Positions 21,641 to 33,000 of a DNA stretch of 64,000 nucleotides are shown here, piece after piece; positions within the stretch are counted from its first letter, which is position 1, and each line of letters starts with the position of its first letter. This DNA comes from Microglena sp. YARC (Eukaryota; Chlorophyta; Chlorophyceae; Chlamydomonadales; Chlamydomonadaceae): positions 118,642,642-118,706,641 of the forward strand of contig CM039462.1 in the NCBI GenBank assembly GCA_022414725.1, in the 5' to 3' direction. The notes beneath the pieces are model-generated. The model made no database searches, was not told the DNA's origin, and worked only from the letters and a program-made list of their open reading frames with translations. The position numbers and the translations under genes were made by a program.

Positions 21641-24600
21641 CACAGAAGCAGAGAGCAAGCTGAAGATAGCTCAGAAGAAGCGGCTGCTCTTGCCCTGTGT
21701 TCTCTCGCCCCGGCTTTTCTCGCCCAGGTTTCTCGCGCCCTGGCTGCCGAGGGTAAGCCCCTAAAAAAGAAGAGAAGCAGAGCCTTGGTATCTAAGACTA
21801 GCCAGGATAAGAGGCCAAAAGGAGAGGACTGGGCTGATGAAGCAGAAGAGGGGAAAGAAGAAGCTAAAGAAGAGAAGGCAAAGGGAGAGATGACTAGAGC
21901 CAAGAGGGCAAAAGGAGCAGAAGCACGGTCAGCCCCTCCTGCACCTCAGTCTATGTTTAGGTGTGCAGTCTGTGAAATCACTTGCAGCAGTGCAGCCTAC
22001 CTTGTGCAACACCAGAGGGGCAATGGGCATACCTACAAAGCTGCCCGGGCGGCAGTTGAAGTAGTGGACCATGGGGCCATGGAAATGCTAGCTTCGGTCG
22101 CCGTCGGATTAGGATTCAGCGGCAGAGAGATGGGGCTCATAGAAGAAGCCAAGGGTGTGGAAGCCACGACGGGCAGGGCTGAGGAATCGGAGAGGGCCGG
22201 TGGTGCGACCGAGATTGAAGAACACGGCAAGGAAGAGAAGGACAGAGGAGGGGAGGACAAGGAAACAGAGAGGGACAGTGGAGCGACCGAGGTTGAAGAA
22301 CACGACAAGGAAAAGAAGGACAAAGGAGGGGAGGACATAGGAGGGGAGGACAGAGGGGGGGAGGACAAAGGAGGGGAGTACAAAGAATCAGAGAGGGATA
22401 GTGGAGCGACCGAGGTGGGAGATCACTCCCCAGGAGAAGAGCATGTCGGAGGAAAGAAGGAGAGAAAGACAGATAAGGCCGAGTTAGCTGCTAGGGCAAG
22501 AGCACGCAGGGCAAGAGTGAAAGCCGAAGCAGAGAAGGCCAGGGCAGAGAAGGGCTATGGAGAGGAAGCAGGGGCAACAACTATGTACAGGTGTGAAATC
22601 TGTGAACTCTCGTGCAACAGTGCAGCCAACCTAGCGCAACACTTGAGCGGCCAAAGACATCGATTAATGTCACTTGCCAGATTGCTAGCCCCCGTTGCCA
22701 GCATCTCAGTCCCTGTTGCCAGCATGCCAGCCCCAGTTGCCAGATTGCCAGCCCCGGTTGCCAGCATGCCAGCCTCCCTCGCCAGCATGCCAGCCCCAGT
22801 TGCCAGCATGCCAGACTCGCTTGCCAGATTGCCAGCCCCAGTTGCCAGCATGCCAGGCCCAGATGCCGGATTGCCAGCCCCGGTTGCCAGCATGCCAGCC
22901 CCAGTTGCCAGCATGCTAGTCTCCCTTGCCAGCTTACCAGCCCCAGTTCCCAGGTTGCCAGCCCCGGTTGCCAGCATGCTAGCCTCCCTTGACAGCTTGC
23001 AAGCCCCAGTTCCCAAATTGCCAGCCCCAGTTGACAGCATGCCAGCCTCAGTTGCCAGCTTGCCAGCCCAGGATGCCAGCATGCCAGCCCAGGATGCCAG
23101 CATGCCAGCCTCCCTTGCCAGCGTGCAAGCCCCAGTTCCCCGGTTGCCAGCCCCGGTTGCCAGCATGGTAGCCTCCCTTGATAGATTGCCAGCCCCAGTT
23201 CCCAGATTGCCAGCCCCAGTTGACAGCATGCCAGCCTCAGTTGCCAGCTTGCCAGCCCAGGGTGCCAGCATGCCAGCCTCCCTTGCCAGCGTGCAAGCCC
23301 CATTTCCCAGGTTGCCAGCCCCGGTTGCCAGCATGCTAGCCTCCCTTGACAGCTTGCCAGCCCCAGTTCCCAGATTGCCAGCCCCAGTTGACAGCATGCC
23401 AGCCTCAGTTGCCAGCTTGCCAGCCCAGGGTGCCAGCATGCCAGCCTCCCTTGACAGCGTGCAAGCCCCATTTCCCAGCTTGCCAGCCCCAGGTGCCAGC
23501 ATGCTAGCCTCCCTTGCCACCTTGCCAGCCCCAGTTGCCAGATTGCCAGCCCCAGTTGACAGCATGCCAGCCTCCCTTGCCAGATTGCCAGCCCGAGTTA
23601 CTAAGGTGCCAGCCCCAGTTTCCAGCTTGCCAGCCCCGGTTGCCAGCATGCCAGCCTCCCTTGCCAGATTGCCAGCCCCAGACGTCAGTTTGGAAGCCAG
23701 AATGCGAGCCTTGGCTTTCAGATTGCTAGGCCCAGGTGCTAGATTGCCCACCCCCCTTGCCAGCATGCCAGCCCCAGTTGCCAGCTTGCTAGCCCCAGTT
23801 GCTAGCCTGCTAGCCCCGGTTGCCAGCATGCCAGCCCCAGTTGCCAGCTTGCTAGCCCCAGGTGCCAGATTGCCAACCCCCCTTGCCAGCATGCCAGCCC
23901 CAGTTGCCAGCTTGCTAGCCCCAGGTGCCAGATTGCCAACCCCCCTTGCCAGCATGCCAGCCCCAGTTGCCAGCTTGCTTGCCCCAGTTGCTAGCCTGCT
24001 AGCCCCGGTTGCCAGCATGCCAGCCCCAGTTGCAAGATTGCCAGCCCCAGTTGCAAGCCTGCTATCCCCGGTTGCCAGCATGCCAGCCTCTGACGGCAAC
24101 CTGCTAGCCTCGGATAATGCTGTCTGCAAGGCCACTGAAGGGGACAAGGTGAAAGAAGAAGACGATGAAGCAGCTAGGCAAAGAGCATACTGGAAAGAAT
24201 ATACAAAAAGAGTGGAAGCCCGAGAAATTAACAAGCTTTTAAAAGAAGCAGCAGAGAAGGCTGCAAAAAAAGAAGAAGAAGAAGACTCAGCGCCTCTCTT
24301 TCAGAGAAGGCTCGTGAAGGCTACTGGAGGCAGCATAAGACTGCTGAAGACTGATGCAGACAGATTAGAAAGAATGAGGCAAAGGAGTCTAGGGGTCAAG
24401 GCAGAGAAGATGAAGTTAGATACGGCCAATGGAGCAGCAGGGGTGGGAGTCAAAGCCAGAGGAGCTAAAGGAGAGAAGGTCAAGGGAGAGAAGGGGAAAG
24501 GAGAGAAGGGAAAAGGAGAGAAAGGAAAGGGAGAGAAGAACAAAGGAGAGAAGACCAAGGGAGAGAAGGCCAAGGGAGAAAAGGGGAAAGGAGAGAAGGG

Positions 24601-24997
24601 CAAAGGAGAGAAGGCCAATGGAGAGAAGGCCAAAGGAGAGAAGGGGAAAGGAGCGGAGGCCAAGGGAGAGAAGGGCAAAGGAGAGGAGGCCAAGGGAGAG
24701 AAGAACAAAGGAGAGAAGGGCAAAGGAGAGAAGGCCAATGGAGAGAAGGCCGATGGAGCGGAGGCCAAGGGAGAGAATGGCAAAGGAGAGAAGGGCGAGG
24801 GAGGGAAGGGGAAAGGAGCCGAGGCCAAGGGAGAGAAGGACAATGGAGAGAAGGCCAAGGGAGAGAAGATGAAAGGGTCGGAGGCCAAGGGAGAGAAGAG
24901 CAAAGGAGAGGAGGCCAAGGGAGAAAAGGGCAAAGGAGAGAAGGGCAAGGGAGGGAAGGGCAAGGGAGAGAAGGGCAAAGGAGAGAAGGCCAAATAA
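21437..24997 (+). CDS. Two-finger U1/matrin-type C2H2 protein with long Pro/Ala heptad array, paralogue B
   Basis: This is a 1186-codon frame. I chose the ATG shared with paralogue A; the frame is also open upstream through a CA microsatellite. Residues 1-60 are basic and 60-170 charged. Finger 1 has C176, C179, H192 and H198. An acidic/basic Glu-Lys-Gly-Asp region follows. Finger 2 has C386, C389, H402 and H408, same spacing. About 68 heptads of PAPVAS-M type fill residues ~415-890. A charged helical segment (~895-1000, with AARQRAYWKEYTKRVEAREI) leads into a Lys-Gly-Glu-rich tail to the TAA stop. The U1/matrin finger class usually binds RNA or structured nucleic acid, so a nuclear role is plausible but inferred. 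Introns are possible. Confidence 0.65.
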   Translation: MKHIHAKYRRHQPRRTTKQLQQCTRSYIHTYLPTYPNNEAHSHKLQEAAAKKDHTEAAAAHRRPHRRAHRSREQAEDSSEEAAALALCSLAPAFLAQVSRALAAEGKPLKKKRSRALVSKTSQDKRPKGEDWADEAEEGKEEAKEEKAKGEMTRAKRAKGAEARSAPPAPQSMFRCAVCEITCSSAAYLVQHQRGNGHTYKAARAAVEVVDHGAMEMLASVAVGLGFSGREMGLIEEAKGVEATTGRAEESERAGGATEIEEHGKEEKDRGGEDKETERDSGATEVEEHDKEKKDKGGEDIGGEDRGGEDKGGEYKESERDSGATEVGDHSPGEEHVGGKKERKTDKAELAARARARRARVKAEAEKARAEKGYGEEAGATTMYRCEICELSCNSAANLAQHLSGQRHRLMSLARLLAPVASISVPVASMPAPVARLPAPVASMPASLASMPAPVASMPDSLARLPAPVASMPGPDAGLPAPVASMPAPVASMLVSLASLPAPVPRLPAPVASMLASLDSLQAPVPKLPAPVDSMPASVASLPAQDASMPAQDASMPASLASVQAPVPRLPAPVASMVASLDRLPAPVPRLPAPVDSMPASVASLPAQGASMPASLASVQAPFPRLPAPVASMLASLDSLPAPVPRLPAPVDSMPASVASLPAQGASMPASLDSVQAPFPSLPAPGASMLASLATLPAPVARLPAPVDSMPASLARLPARVTKVPAPVSSLPAPVASMPASLARLPAPDVSLEARMRALAFRLLGPGARLPTPLASMPAPVASLLAPVASLLAPVASMPAPVASLLAPGARLPTPLASMPAPVASLLAPGARLPTPLASMPAPVASLLAPVASLLAPVASMPAPVARLPAPVASLLSPVASMPASDGNLLASDNAVCKATEGDKVKEEDDEAARQRAYWKEYTKRVEAREINKLLKEAAEKAAKKEEEEDSAPLFQRRLVKATGGSIRLLKTDADRLERMRQRSLGVKAEKMKLDTANGAAGVGVKARGAKGEKVKGEKGKGEKGKGEKGKGEKNKGEKTKGEKAKGEKGKGEKGKGEKANGEKAKGEKGKGAEAKGEKGKGEEAKGEKNKGEKGKGEKANGEKADGAEAKGENGKGEKGEGGKGKGAEAKGEKDNGEKAKGEKMKGSEAKGEKSKGEEAKGEKGKGEKGKGGKGKGEKGKGEKAK

Positions 24998-25466
24998 TTG
25001 GAGAGGGTCGATGGAGCGGACAGGGTCAGGTTGTTCAAAGACCTCTGAAAGTTTACGTGGCACATGCCGAGCCCCCCCCCCAAAAGGTGTGTAAATACGC
25101 ATGCCCATGTCAAAACGTGCGTGAACCCCTGTGAAAACCAAGGAAAACACGCACGTCCCACTGAAAATCTGCAAATGTGTCAAAAATGTGAAAACATGCA
25201 CTCACCCATGTGAAGTGTGCGTGTTGACATGCAGACACGCACGTGTTGAGCTACCCGGGACAGGGCAAGAGAAGAAGCCAAAGAAGAGAATACTAAATGC
25301 TTGGAGGGGTCCCAAGGAGAGGAAAGGGTCAAAGAAAAAAACATTTTGACATACAATTGAATTGTTACATGATTTTCTAGGCTGCTCACCATCTACCTAT
25401 TGTTAGACGTCCCAAGGGATTTTATGCTTGCGTATAAATTCCCTTGAATGAGACGCTGCAGAGACA
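24998..25466. other. No gene recognised
   Basis: Short spacer between the zinc-finger gene and the retrotransposon fragment. It contains several CACGCACGT/GTGCGTG words (25090-25260) with weak repeat character and no convincing ORF. Confidence 0.5.
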
Positions 25467-25484
25467 GAGGGGGAAAGAGAGAGA

Positions 25485-25520
<36 letters not shown>
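25467..25520. repeat. (GA)n microsatellite at the 5' edge of the LINE fragment
   Basis: A nearly pure GA dinucleotide run of about 50 bp directly precedes the first recognisable reverse-transcriptase codons, so it marks or has replaced the truncation point. Confidence 0.95.
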
Positions 25521-25523
<3 letters not shown>

Positions 25524-26839
25524 CAAGGTCCACACGAATGTGCTAATCGACAGACTCAAGCCCGCTATCGAGCCAACTTTGCATGAGGCGCAATGTGGGT
25601 TTCAAGCCAGGAGGGGTTGTGCTTACCAGCTCTTCACCATGAGGCGCATCTGTGGACAATCCAAGGCAGGGCGGGCCCTGCTCTTTGTAGCTTTTGTGGA
25701 CTGCTGCAAGGCTTTTGACAGCGTCAACAGGGAGGCAATGTGGACGCTGATGGCTGCCAGAGGGGTAGATCCCGACTTAGTTAGCATAGTTAAAGATATG
25801 TACAATGGATGCTCAGGAGAGGTCCTTGTCCAGGGTTACAGATCCAGAAAGTTTGAGATGAAAACAGGAGTGAGGCAAGGATGCGCCCTCTCCCCCCTCC
25901 TCTTCAACCTGTTCATGGATCACCTGGTTAGAAGTAGTTTCTCACTAGAGGATGTCCAGCTTGGATTCCCAATAGCCTCAGGCATGAATGGACTGCCAAA
26001 CACTCCAGCCAACCCTAGATCCCACCCCCAAGCTACAACCCACTGCATCACCTTCCTCATGTATCCTGATGACCTAGTCCTCCTGTCCTACTCCAAAGAT
26101 GGCCTCACCAAGAGTCTTGAGACCACCACAGGAACATGGGGTATGTCCATCAACTACAAGAAGACAAAGGCTATGCACTTCCACCCTCTGTCTAGCTCCC
26201 CCTCTCACCCCACTCCCACTCCCAGAGCACTGAATTGATTTTGTTACCTCATTCATGTACCTAGGTAACCTGCTCACACCAGATGGGAACTTACAAGAGG
26301 ATATCAACCGCAGGATTGCTAGGGCAAGGGAGCCTTTCGCTTCTCTGGTTAGGCATTGGAAAAAACACAGCATAAACAGGAAAATCAAGAATCTGGTGTT
26401 CAAAGCTATCATACCATCCACCTTCCTGTACGGGAGCGAGACATGGGCTCTCTCAGAACCCCTGATTCAACGACTCGAAGCGGTCCTTCATGAGAGCCTA
26501 CGCATTTCGTTGAACATTAGCAGAGCAGACAGAGTTAGGAATGAGGGCATTAGACAAAGATGCAACCACAGGGATATTACCAGCATCATTAGAGAAATAA
26601 GACAGAGCTTCCTAGGACCCACACCCAGGGGACCTGACTCGCGCATTATGAAGCAAATACTCTTGGCCACTCACACACCCCTTGCTGAGGGTCAACCGAT
26701 GCAAGGAGGACAGACTATCATTCTCACCCTTAGGGATGATCTCGAAGCCACCATGTCTCAAAATTGGTACCTACAGGCCCAAGACAGTACAAGCTGGAGA
26801 GCGGACATCAAAGACGCCTTAGAAAAACACATAGAATGA
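25524..26839 (+). pseudogene. 5'-truncated non-LTR retrotransposon (LINE) reverse transcriptase, frameshifted
   Basis: The segment encodes the reverse-transcriptase domain and C-terminal region of a LINE polyprotein, which normally copies its RNA at nicked target DNA. Motifs run in order: QCGFQARRGCAYQLF; motif A FVDCCKAFDS (25693-25722); motif B GVRQGCALSPLLF near 25867; motif C as YPDD (26062-26073), where YADD is usual; then GMSINYKKTK. A one-base frameshift near 26234 ends the first frame at TGA (26236-26238). The next frame continues with YLGNLLTPDGN, RRIARA and FLYGSETWAL, typical of the LINE region after the RT. The endonuclease and N-terminal RT are missing. Truncation, frameshift and altered active site indicate a dead copy. 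The clade is unresolved. Confidence 0.92.
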
Positions 26840-26992
26840 CAATTTTAGCAACTAGCACCTTCTGGCTTAGTTTGACTATATTGGTTTTTTGTATGCTTAG
26901 ATATTTAGCTTCTTTTCTGTGCTATAACCGTGCCTTTAAAATTGGTTTCATTTTGTGTACACATGGAATGGTTTTTTTGTGTTTGCGGTACC

Positions 26993-26993
<1 letters not shown>

Positions 26994-27026
<33 letters not shown>
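26994..27026 (+). repeat. 33-base poly-C tract
   Basis: An uninterrupted C run lies between the LINE 3' region and the start of the 28-bp satellite. The LINE's own 3' tail (26840-26993) is T-rich with no poly-A. Confidence 0.95.
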
Positions 27027-27050
27027 TTCACTAAATCCTAGTTAGATGGT

Positions 27051-30000
27051 GATATGCATAAGGATTTGTATGATCAGTGATATGGTATGATCAGTAAGGG
27101 ATTTGTATGAATCATGATATGCATAAGGATTTATATGATAGCGATGCATAAGGATTTGGATTGATCAGTGATATGCATATGCATAAGGATTTGTATGATC
27201 AGTGATATGCATAAGGGATTTGTATGATCAGTGATATGCATAAGGATTTGTATGATCAGTGATATGCATAGGATTTGTATGATCAGTGAATGCATAAGGA
27301 TTTGTATGATCATATGCAGGGATTTGTATGATCATAAGGATTTGATATGCATAAGGATTTGTATGATCAGTGATATGCATAAGGATTTGTATGATCAGTG
27401 ATATGCATAAGGATTTGTATGATCAGTGATATGCATAAGGATTTGTATGATCAGTGATATGCATAAGGATTTGTATGATCAGTGATATGCATAAGGATTT
27501 GTATGATCAGTGATATGCATAAGGATTTGTATGATCAGTGATATGCATAAGGATTTGTATGATCAGTGATATGCATAAGGATTTGTATGATCAGTGATAT
27601 GCATAAAGGATTTGTATGATCAGTGATATGCATAAGGATTTGTATGATCAGTGATATGCATAAGGATTTTGTATGATCAGTGATATGCATAAGGATTTGT
27701 ATGATCAGTGATATGCATAAGGATTTGTATGATCAGTGATATGCATAAGGATTTGTATGATCAGTGATATGCATAAGGATTTGTATGATCAGTGATATGC
27801 ATAAGGATTTGTATGATCAGTGATATGCATAAGGATTTGTATGATCAGTGATATGCATAAGGATTTGTATGATCAGTGATATGCATAAGGATTTGTATGA
27901 TCAGTGATATGCATAAGGATTTGTATGATCAGTGATATGCATAAGGATTTGTATGATCAGTGATATGCATAAGGATTTGTATGATCAGTGATATGCATAA
28001 GGATTTGTATGATCAGTGATATGCATAAGGATTTGTATGATCAGTGATATGCATAAGGATTTGTATGATCAGTGATATGCATAAGGATTTGTATGATCAG
28101 TGATATGCATAAGGATTTGGATGATCAGTGATATGCATAAGGATTTGTATGATCAGTGATATGCATAAGGATTTGTATGATCAGTGATATGCATAAGGAT
28201 TTGTATGATCAGTGATATGCATAAGGATTTGTATGATCAGTGATATGCATAAGGATTTGTATGATCAGTGATATGCATAAGGATTTGTATGATCAGTGAT
28301 ATGCATAAGGATTTGTATGATCAGTGATATGCATAAGGATTTGTATGATCAGTGATATGCATAAGGATTTGTATGATCAGTGATATGCATAAGGATTTGT
28401 ATGATCAGTGATATGCATAAGGATTTGTATGATCAGTGATATGCATAAGGATTTGTATGATCAGTGATATGCAAAGGATTTGTATGATCAGTGATATGCA
28501 TAAGGATTTGTATGATCAGTGATATGCATAAGGATTTGGATGATCAGTGATATGCATAAGGATTTGGATGATCAGTGATATGCATAAGGATTTGGATGAT
28601 CAGTGATATGCATAAGGATTTGTATGATCAGTGATATGCATAAGGATTTGTATGATCAGTGATATGCATAAGGATTTGTATGATCAGTGATATGCATAAG
28701 GATTTGTATGATCAGTGATATGCATAAGGATTTGTATGATCAGTGATATGCATAAGGATTTGTATGATCAGTGATATGCATAAGGATTTGTATGATCAGT
28801 GATATGCATAAGGATTTGTATGATCAGTGATATGCATAAGGATTTGTATGATCAGTGATATGCATAAGATTTGTATGATCAGTGATATGCATAAGGATTT
28901 GTATGATCAGTGATATGCATAAGGATTTGTATGATCAGTGATATGCATAAGGATTTGTTATGATCAGTGATATGCATAAGTAGATTTATGTATGATCAGT
29001 GATATGCATAAGGATTTGTATGATCAGTGATATGCATAAGTTTGTATGCAGTGATATGCATAAGGATTTGTATGATCAGTGATATGCATAAGGATTTGGA
29101 TCAGGATTTGATATGCATAAGGATTTGTATGATCAGTGATATGCATAAGGATTTGTATGATCAGTGATATGCAGGATTTGTATGATCAGTGATATGCATA
29201 AGGATTTGTATGATCAGTGATATGCATAAGGATTTGTAATGATCAGTGATATGCATAAGGATTTGTATGATCAGTGATATGCATAAGGATTTGTATGATC
29301 AGTGATATGCATAAGGATTTGTATGATCAGTGATATGCATAAGGATTTGTATGATCAAGTGATATGCATAAGGATTTGTATGATCAGTGATATGCATAAG
29401 GATTTGTATGATCAGTGATATGCATAAGGATTTGTATGATCAGTGATATGCATAAGGATTTGTATGATCAGTGATATGCATAAGGATTTGTATGATCAGT
29501 GATATGCATAAGGATTTGTATGATCAGTGATATGCATAAGGATTTGTATGATCAGTGATATGCATAAGGATTTGTATGATCAGTGATATGCATAAGGATT
29601 TGTATGATCAGTGATATGCATAAGATTGTATGATCAGTGATATGCATAAGGATTTGTATGATCAGTGATATGCATAAGGATTTGTATGATCAGTGATATG
29701 CATAAGGATTTGTATGATCAGTGATATGCATAAGGATTTGTATGATCAGTGATATGCATAAGGATTTGTATGATCAGTGATATGCATAAGGATTTGTATG
29801 ATCAGTGATATGCATAAGGATTTGGGGATTATGATCAGTGATATGCATAAGATTTGTATGATCAGTGATATGCATAAGGATTTGTATGATCAGTGATATG
29901 CATAAGGATTTGTATGATCAGTGATATGCATAAGGATTTGTATGATCAGTGATATGCATAAGGATTTGTATGATTCAGTGATATGCATAAGGATTTGTAT

Positions 30001-33000
30001 GATCAGTGATATGCATAAGGATTTGTATGATCAGTGATATGCATAAGGATTTGTATGATCAGTGATATGCATAAGGATTTGTATGATCAGTGATATGCAT
30101 AAGGATTTGTATGATCAGTTATATGCATAAGGATTTGTATGATCAGTGATATGCATAAGGATTTGTATGATCAGTGATATGCATAAGGATTTGTATGATC
30201 AGTGATATGCATAAGGATTTGTATGATCAGTGATATGCATAAGGATTTGTTATGATCAGTGATATGCATAAGGATTTGTATGATCAGTGATATGCATAAG
30301 GATTTGTATGATAGTGATATGCATAAGGATTTGGATGATCAGTGATATGCATAAGGATTTGATGATCAGTGATATGCATAAGGATTGTAATGATCAGTGA
30401 TATGCATAGGATTTGTATGATCAGTGATATGCATAAGGATTTGTATGATCAGTGATATGCATAAGATGATCAGTGATATGCATGGATTTGTATGATCAGT
30501 GATATGCATAGGATTTGTATGATCAGTGATATGCATAAGGATTTGTATGATAAGGATTTGTATGTATGATATGATCAGTGATATGCATAAGGATTTGGAT
30601 ATGATCAGTGATATGCATAGGATTTGTATGATCATGGATATGCATAAGGATTTGTATGTGATCAGGATTTGATAAATGATATCAGCATAAGGATTATGTA
30701 TGATTTGTAATGATCAGTGATATGCATAAGGATTTGTATGATCAGTGATATGCATAAGGATTTGTATGATCAGTGATATGCATAAGGATTTGTATGATCA
30801 GTGATATGCATAAGGATTTGTATGACAGGATTTGTATGATCAGTGATATGCATAAGGATTTGTATGATCAGTGATATGCATAAGGATTTGTATGATCAGT
30901 GATATGCATAAGGATTTGTATGATCAGTGATATGCATAAGGATTTGTATGATCAGTGATATGCATAAGGATTTGTATGATCAGTGATATGCATAAGGATT
31001 TGTATGATCAGTGATATGCATAAGGATTTGTATGATCAGTGATATGCATAAGGATTTGTATGATCAGTGATATGCATAAGGATTTGTATGATCAGTGATA
31101 TGCATAAGGATTTGTATGTATCAGTGATATACATAAGGATTTGTATGATCAGTGATATGCATAAGGATTTGTATGATCAGTGATATGCATAAGGATTTGT
31201 ATGATCAGTGATATGCATAAGGATTTGTATGATCAGTGATATGCATAAGGATTTGTATGATCAGTGATATGCATAAGGATTTGTATGATCAGTGGATATG
31301 TTGATCATAAGGATTTGTATGATCAGTGATAAGGCTGCATAAGGGATTTGTATGATCAGTGATATGCATAAGGATTTGTATGATCAGTGATATGCATAAG
31401 GATTTGTATGATGTGATATGCATAAGGATTTGATATGATCATAAGTGATATGCATAAGGATTTGTATGATCAGTTTGATATGTGATTGCATAAGGATTTG
31501 ATGATCAGTGATATGCATAAGGATTTGTATGATCAGTGATATGCATAAGGATTTGTATGATCAGTGATATGCATAAGGATTTGTATGATCAGTGATATGC
31601 ATAAGGATTTGTATGATCAGTGATATGCATAAGGATTTGTATGATCAGTGATATGCATAAGGATTTGTATGATCAGTGATATGCATAAGGATTTGTATGA
31701 TCAGTGATATGCATAAGGATTTGTATGATCAGTGATATGCATAAGGATTTGTATGATCAGTGATATGCATAAGGATTTGATATGATCAGTGATATGCATA
31801 AGGATTTGTATGATCAGTGATATGCATAAGCATTTGTATGATCAGTGATATGCATAAGGATTTGTATGATCAGTGATATGCATAAGGATTTGTTATGATC
31901 AGTGATATGCATAAGGATTTGTATGATCAGTGATATGCATAAGGATTTGTATGATCTGATATGCATAAGGATTTGTATGATCAGTGATATGCATAAGGAT
32001 TTGTATGATCAGTGATATGCATAAGGATTTGTATGATCAGTGATATGCATAAGGATTTGTATGATCAGTGATATGCATAAGGATTTGTATGATCAGTATA
32101 TGCATAGGAGATATGATCAGTGATATGCATAAGGATTTGTTATGATCAGTGATATGCATAAGTGATATGCATGATTTGTATTGATCAGTGATATGCATAA
32201 GGATTGTATGATCAGTGATATGCATAAGGATTTGTATGATCAGTGATATGCATAAGGATTTGTATGATCAGTGATATGCATAAGGATTTGTATGATCAGT
32301 GATATGCATAAAGGATTTGTTATGATCAGTGATATGCATAAGGATTTGTATGATCAGTGATATGCATAAGGATTTGTATGATCAGTGATATGCATAAGGA
32401 TTTGTAATGATCAGTGATATGCATACATAAGATTTGTATGATCAGTGATATGCATAAGGATTTGTATGATCAGTGATATGCATAAGGATTTGTATGATCA
32501 GTGATATGCATAAGGATTTGTATGATCAGTGATATGCATAAGGATTTGGATGATCAGTGATTATGCATAAAGGATTTGTATGATCAGTGATAATGCATAA
32601 GGATTGTATGATCAGTGATATGCATAAGGATTTGTATGATCAGTGATATGCATAAGGATTTGTATGATCAGTGATATGCATAAGGATTTGTATGATCAGT
32701 GATATGCATAAGGATTTGTATGATCAGTGATATGCATAAGGATTTGTATGATCAGTGATATGCATAAGGATTTGTTATGATCAGTGATATGCATTAAGGA
32801 TTTTGTATGATCAGTGATATGCATAAGGATTTGGATGATCAGTGATATGCATAAGGATTTGTAATGATCAGTGATATGGCATAGGATTTGTATGATCAGT
32901 GATATGCATAAGGATTTGTAATGATCAGTGATATGCATAAGGATTTGGTATGATCAGTGATATAAGCATAAGATTTGTATGATATATGCATCATCAGTGA

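Noticed and set aside
22555..24234. 559-codon minus-strand ORF (MLATGAG repeats)
   Set aside because: It is the antisense of the 21-bp heptad array, and openness follows from unit composition. The plus strand has the recognisable fingers.
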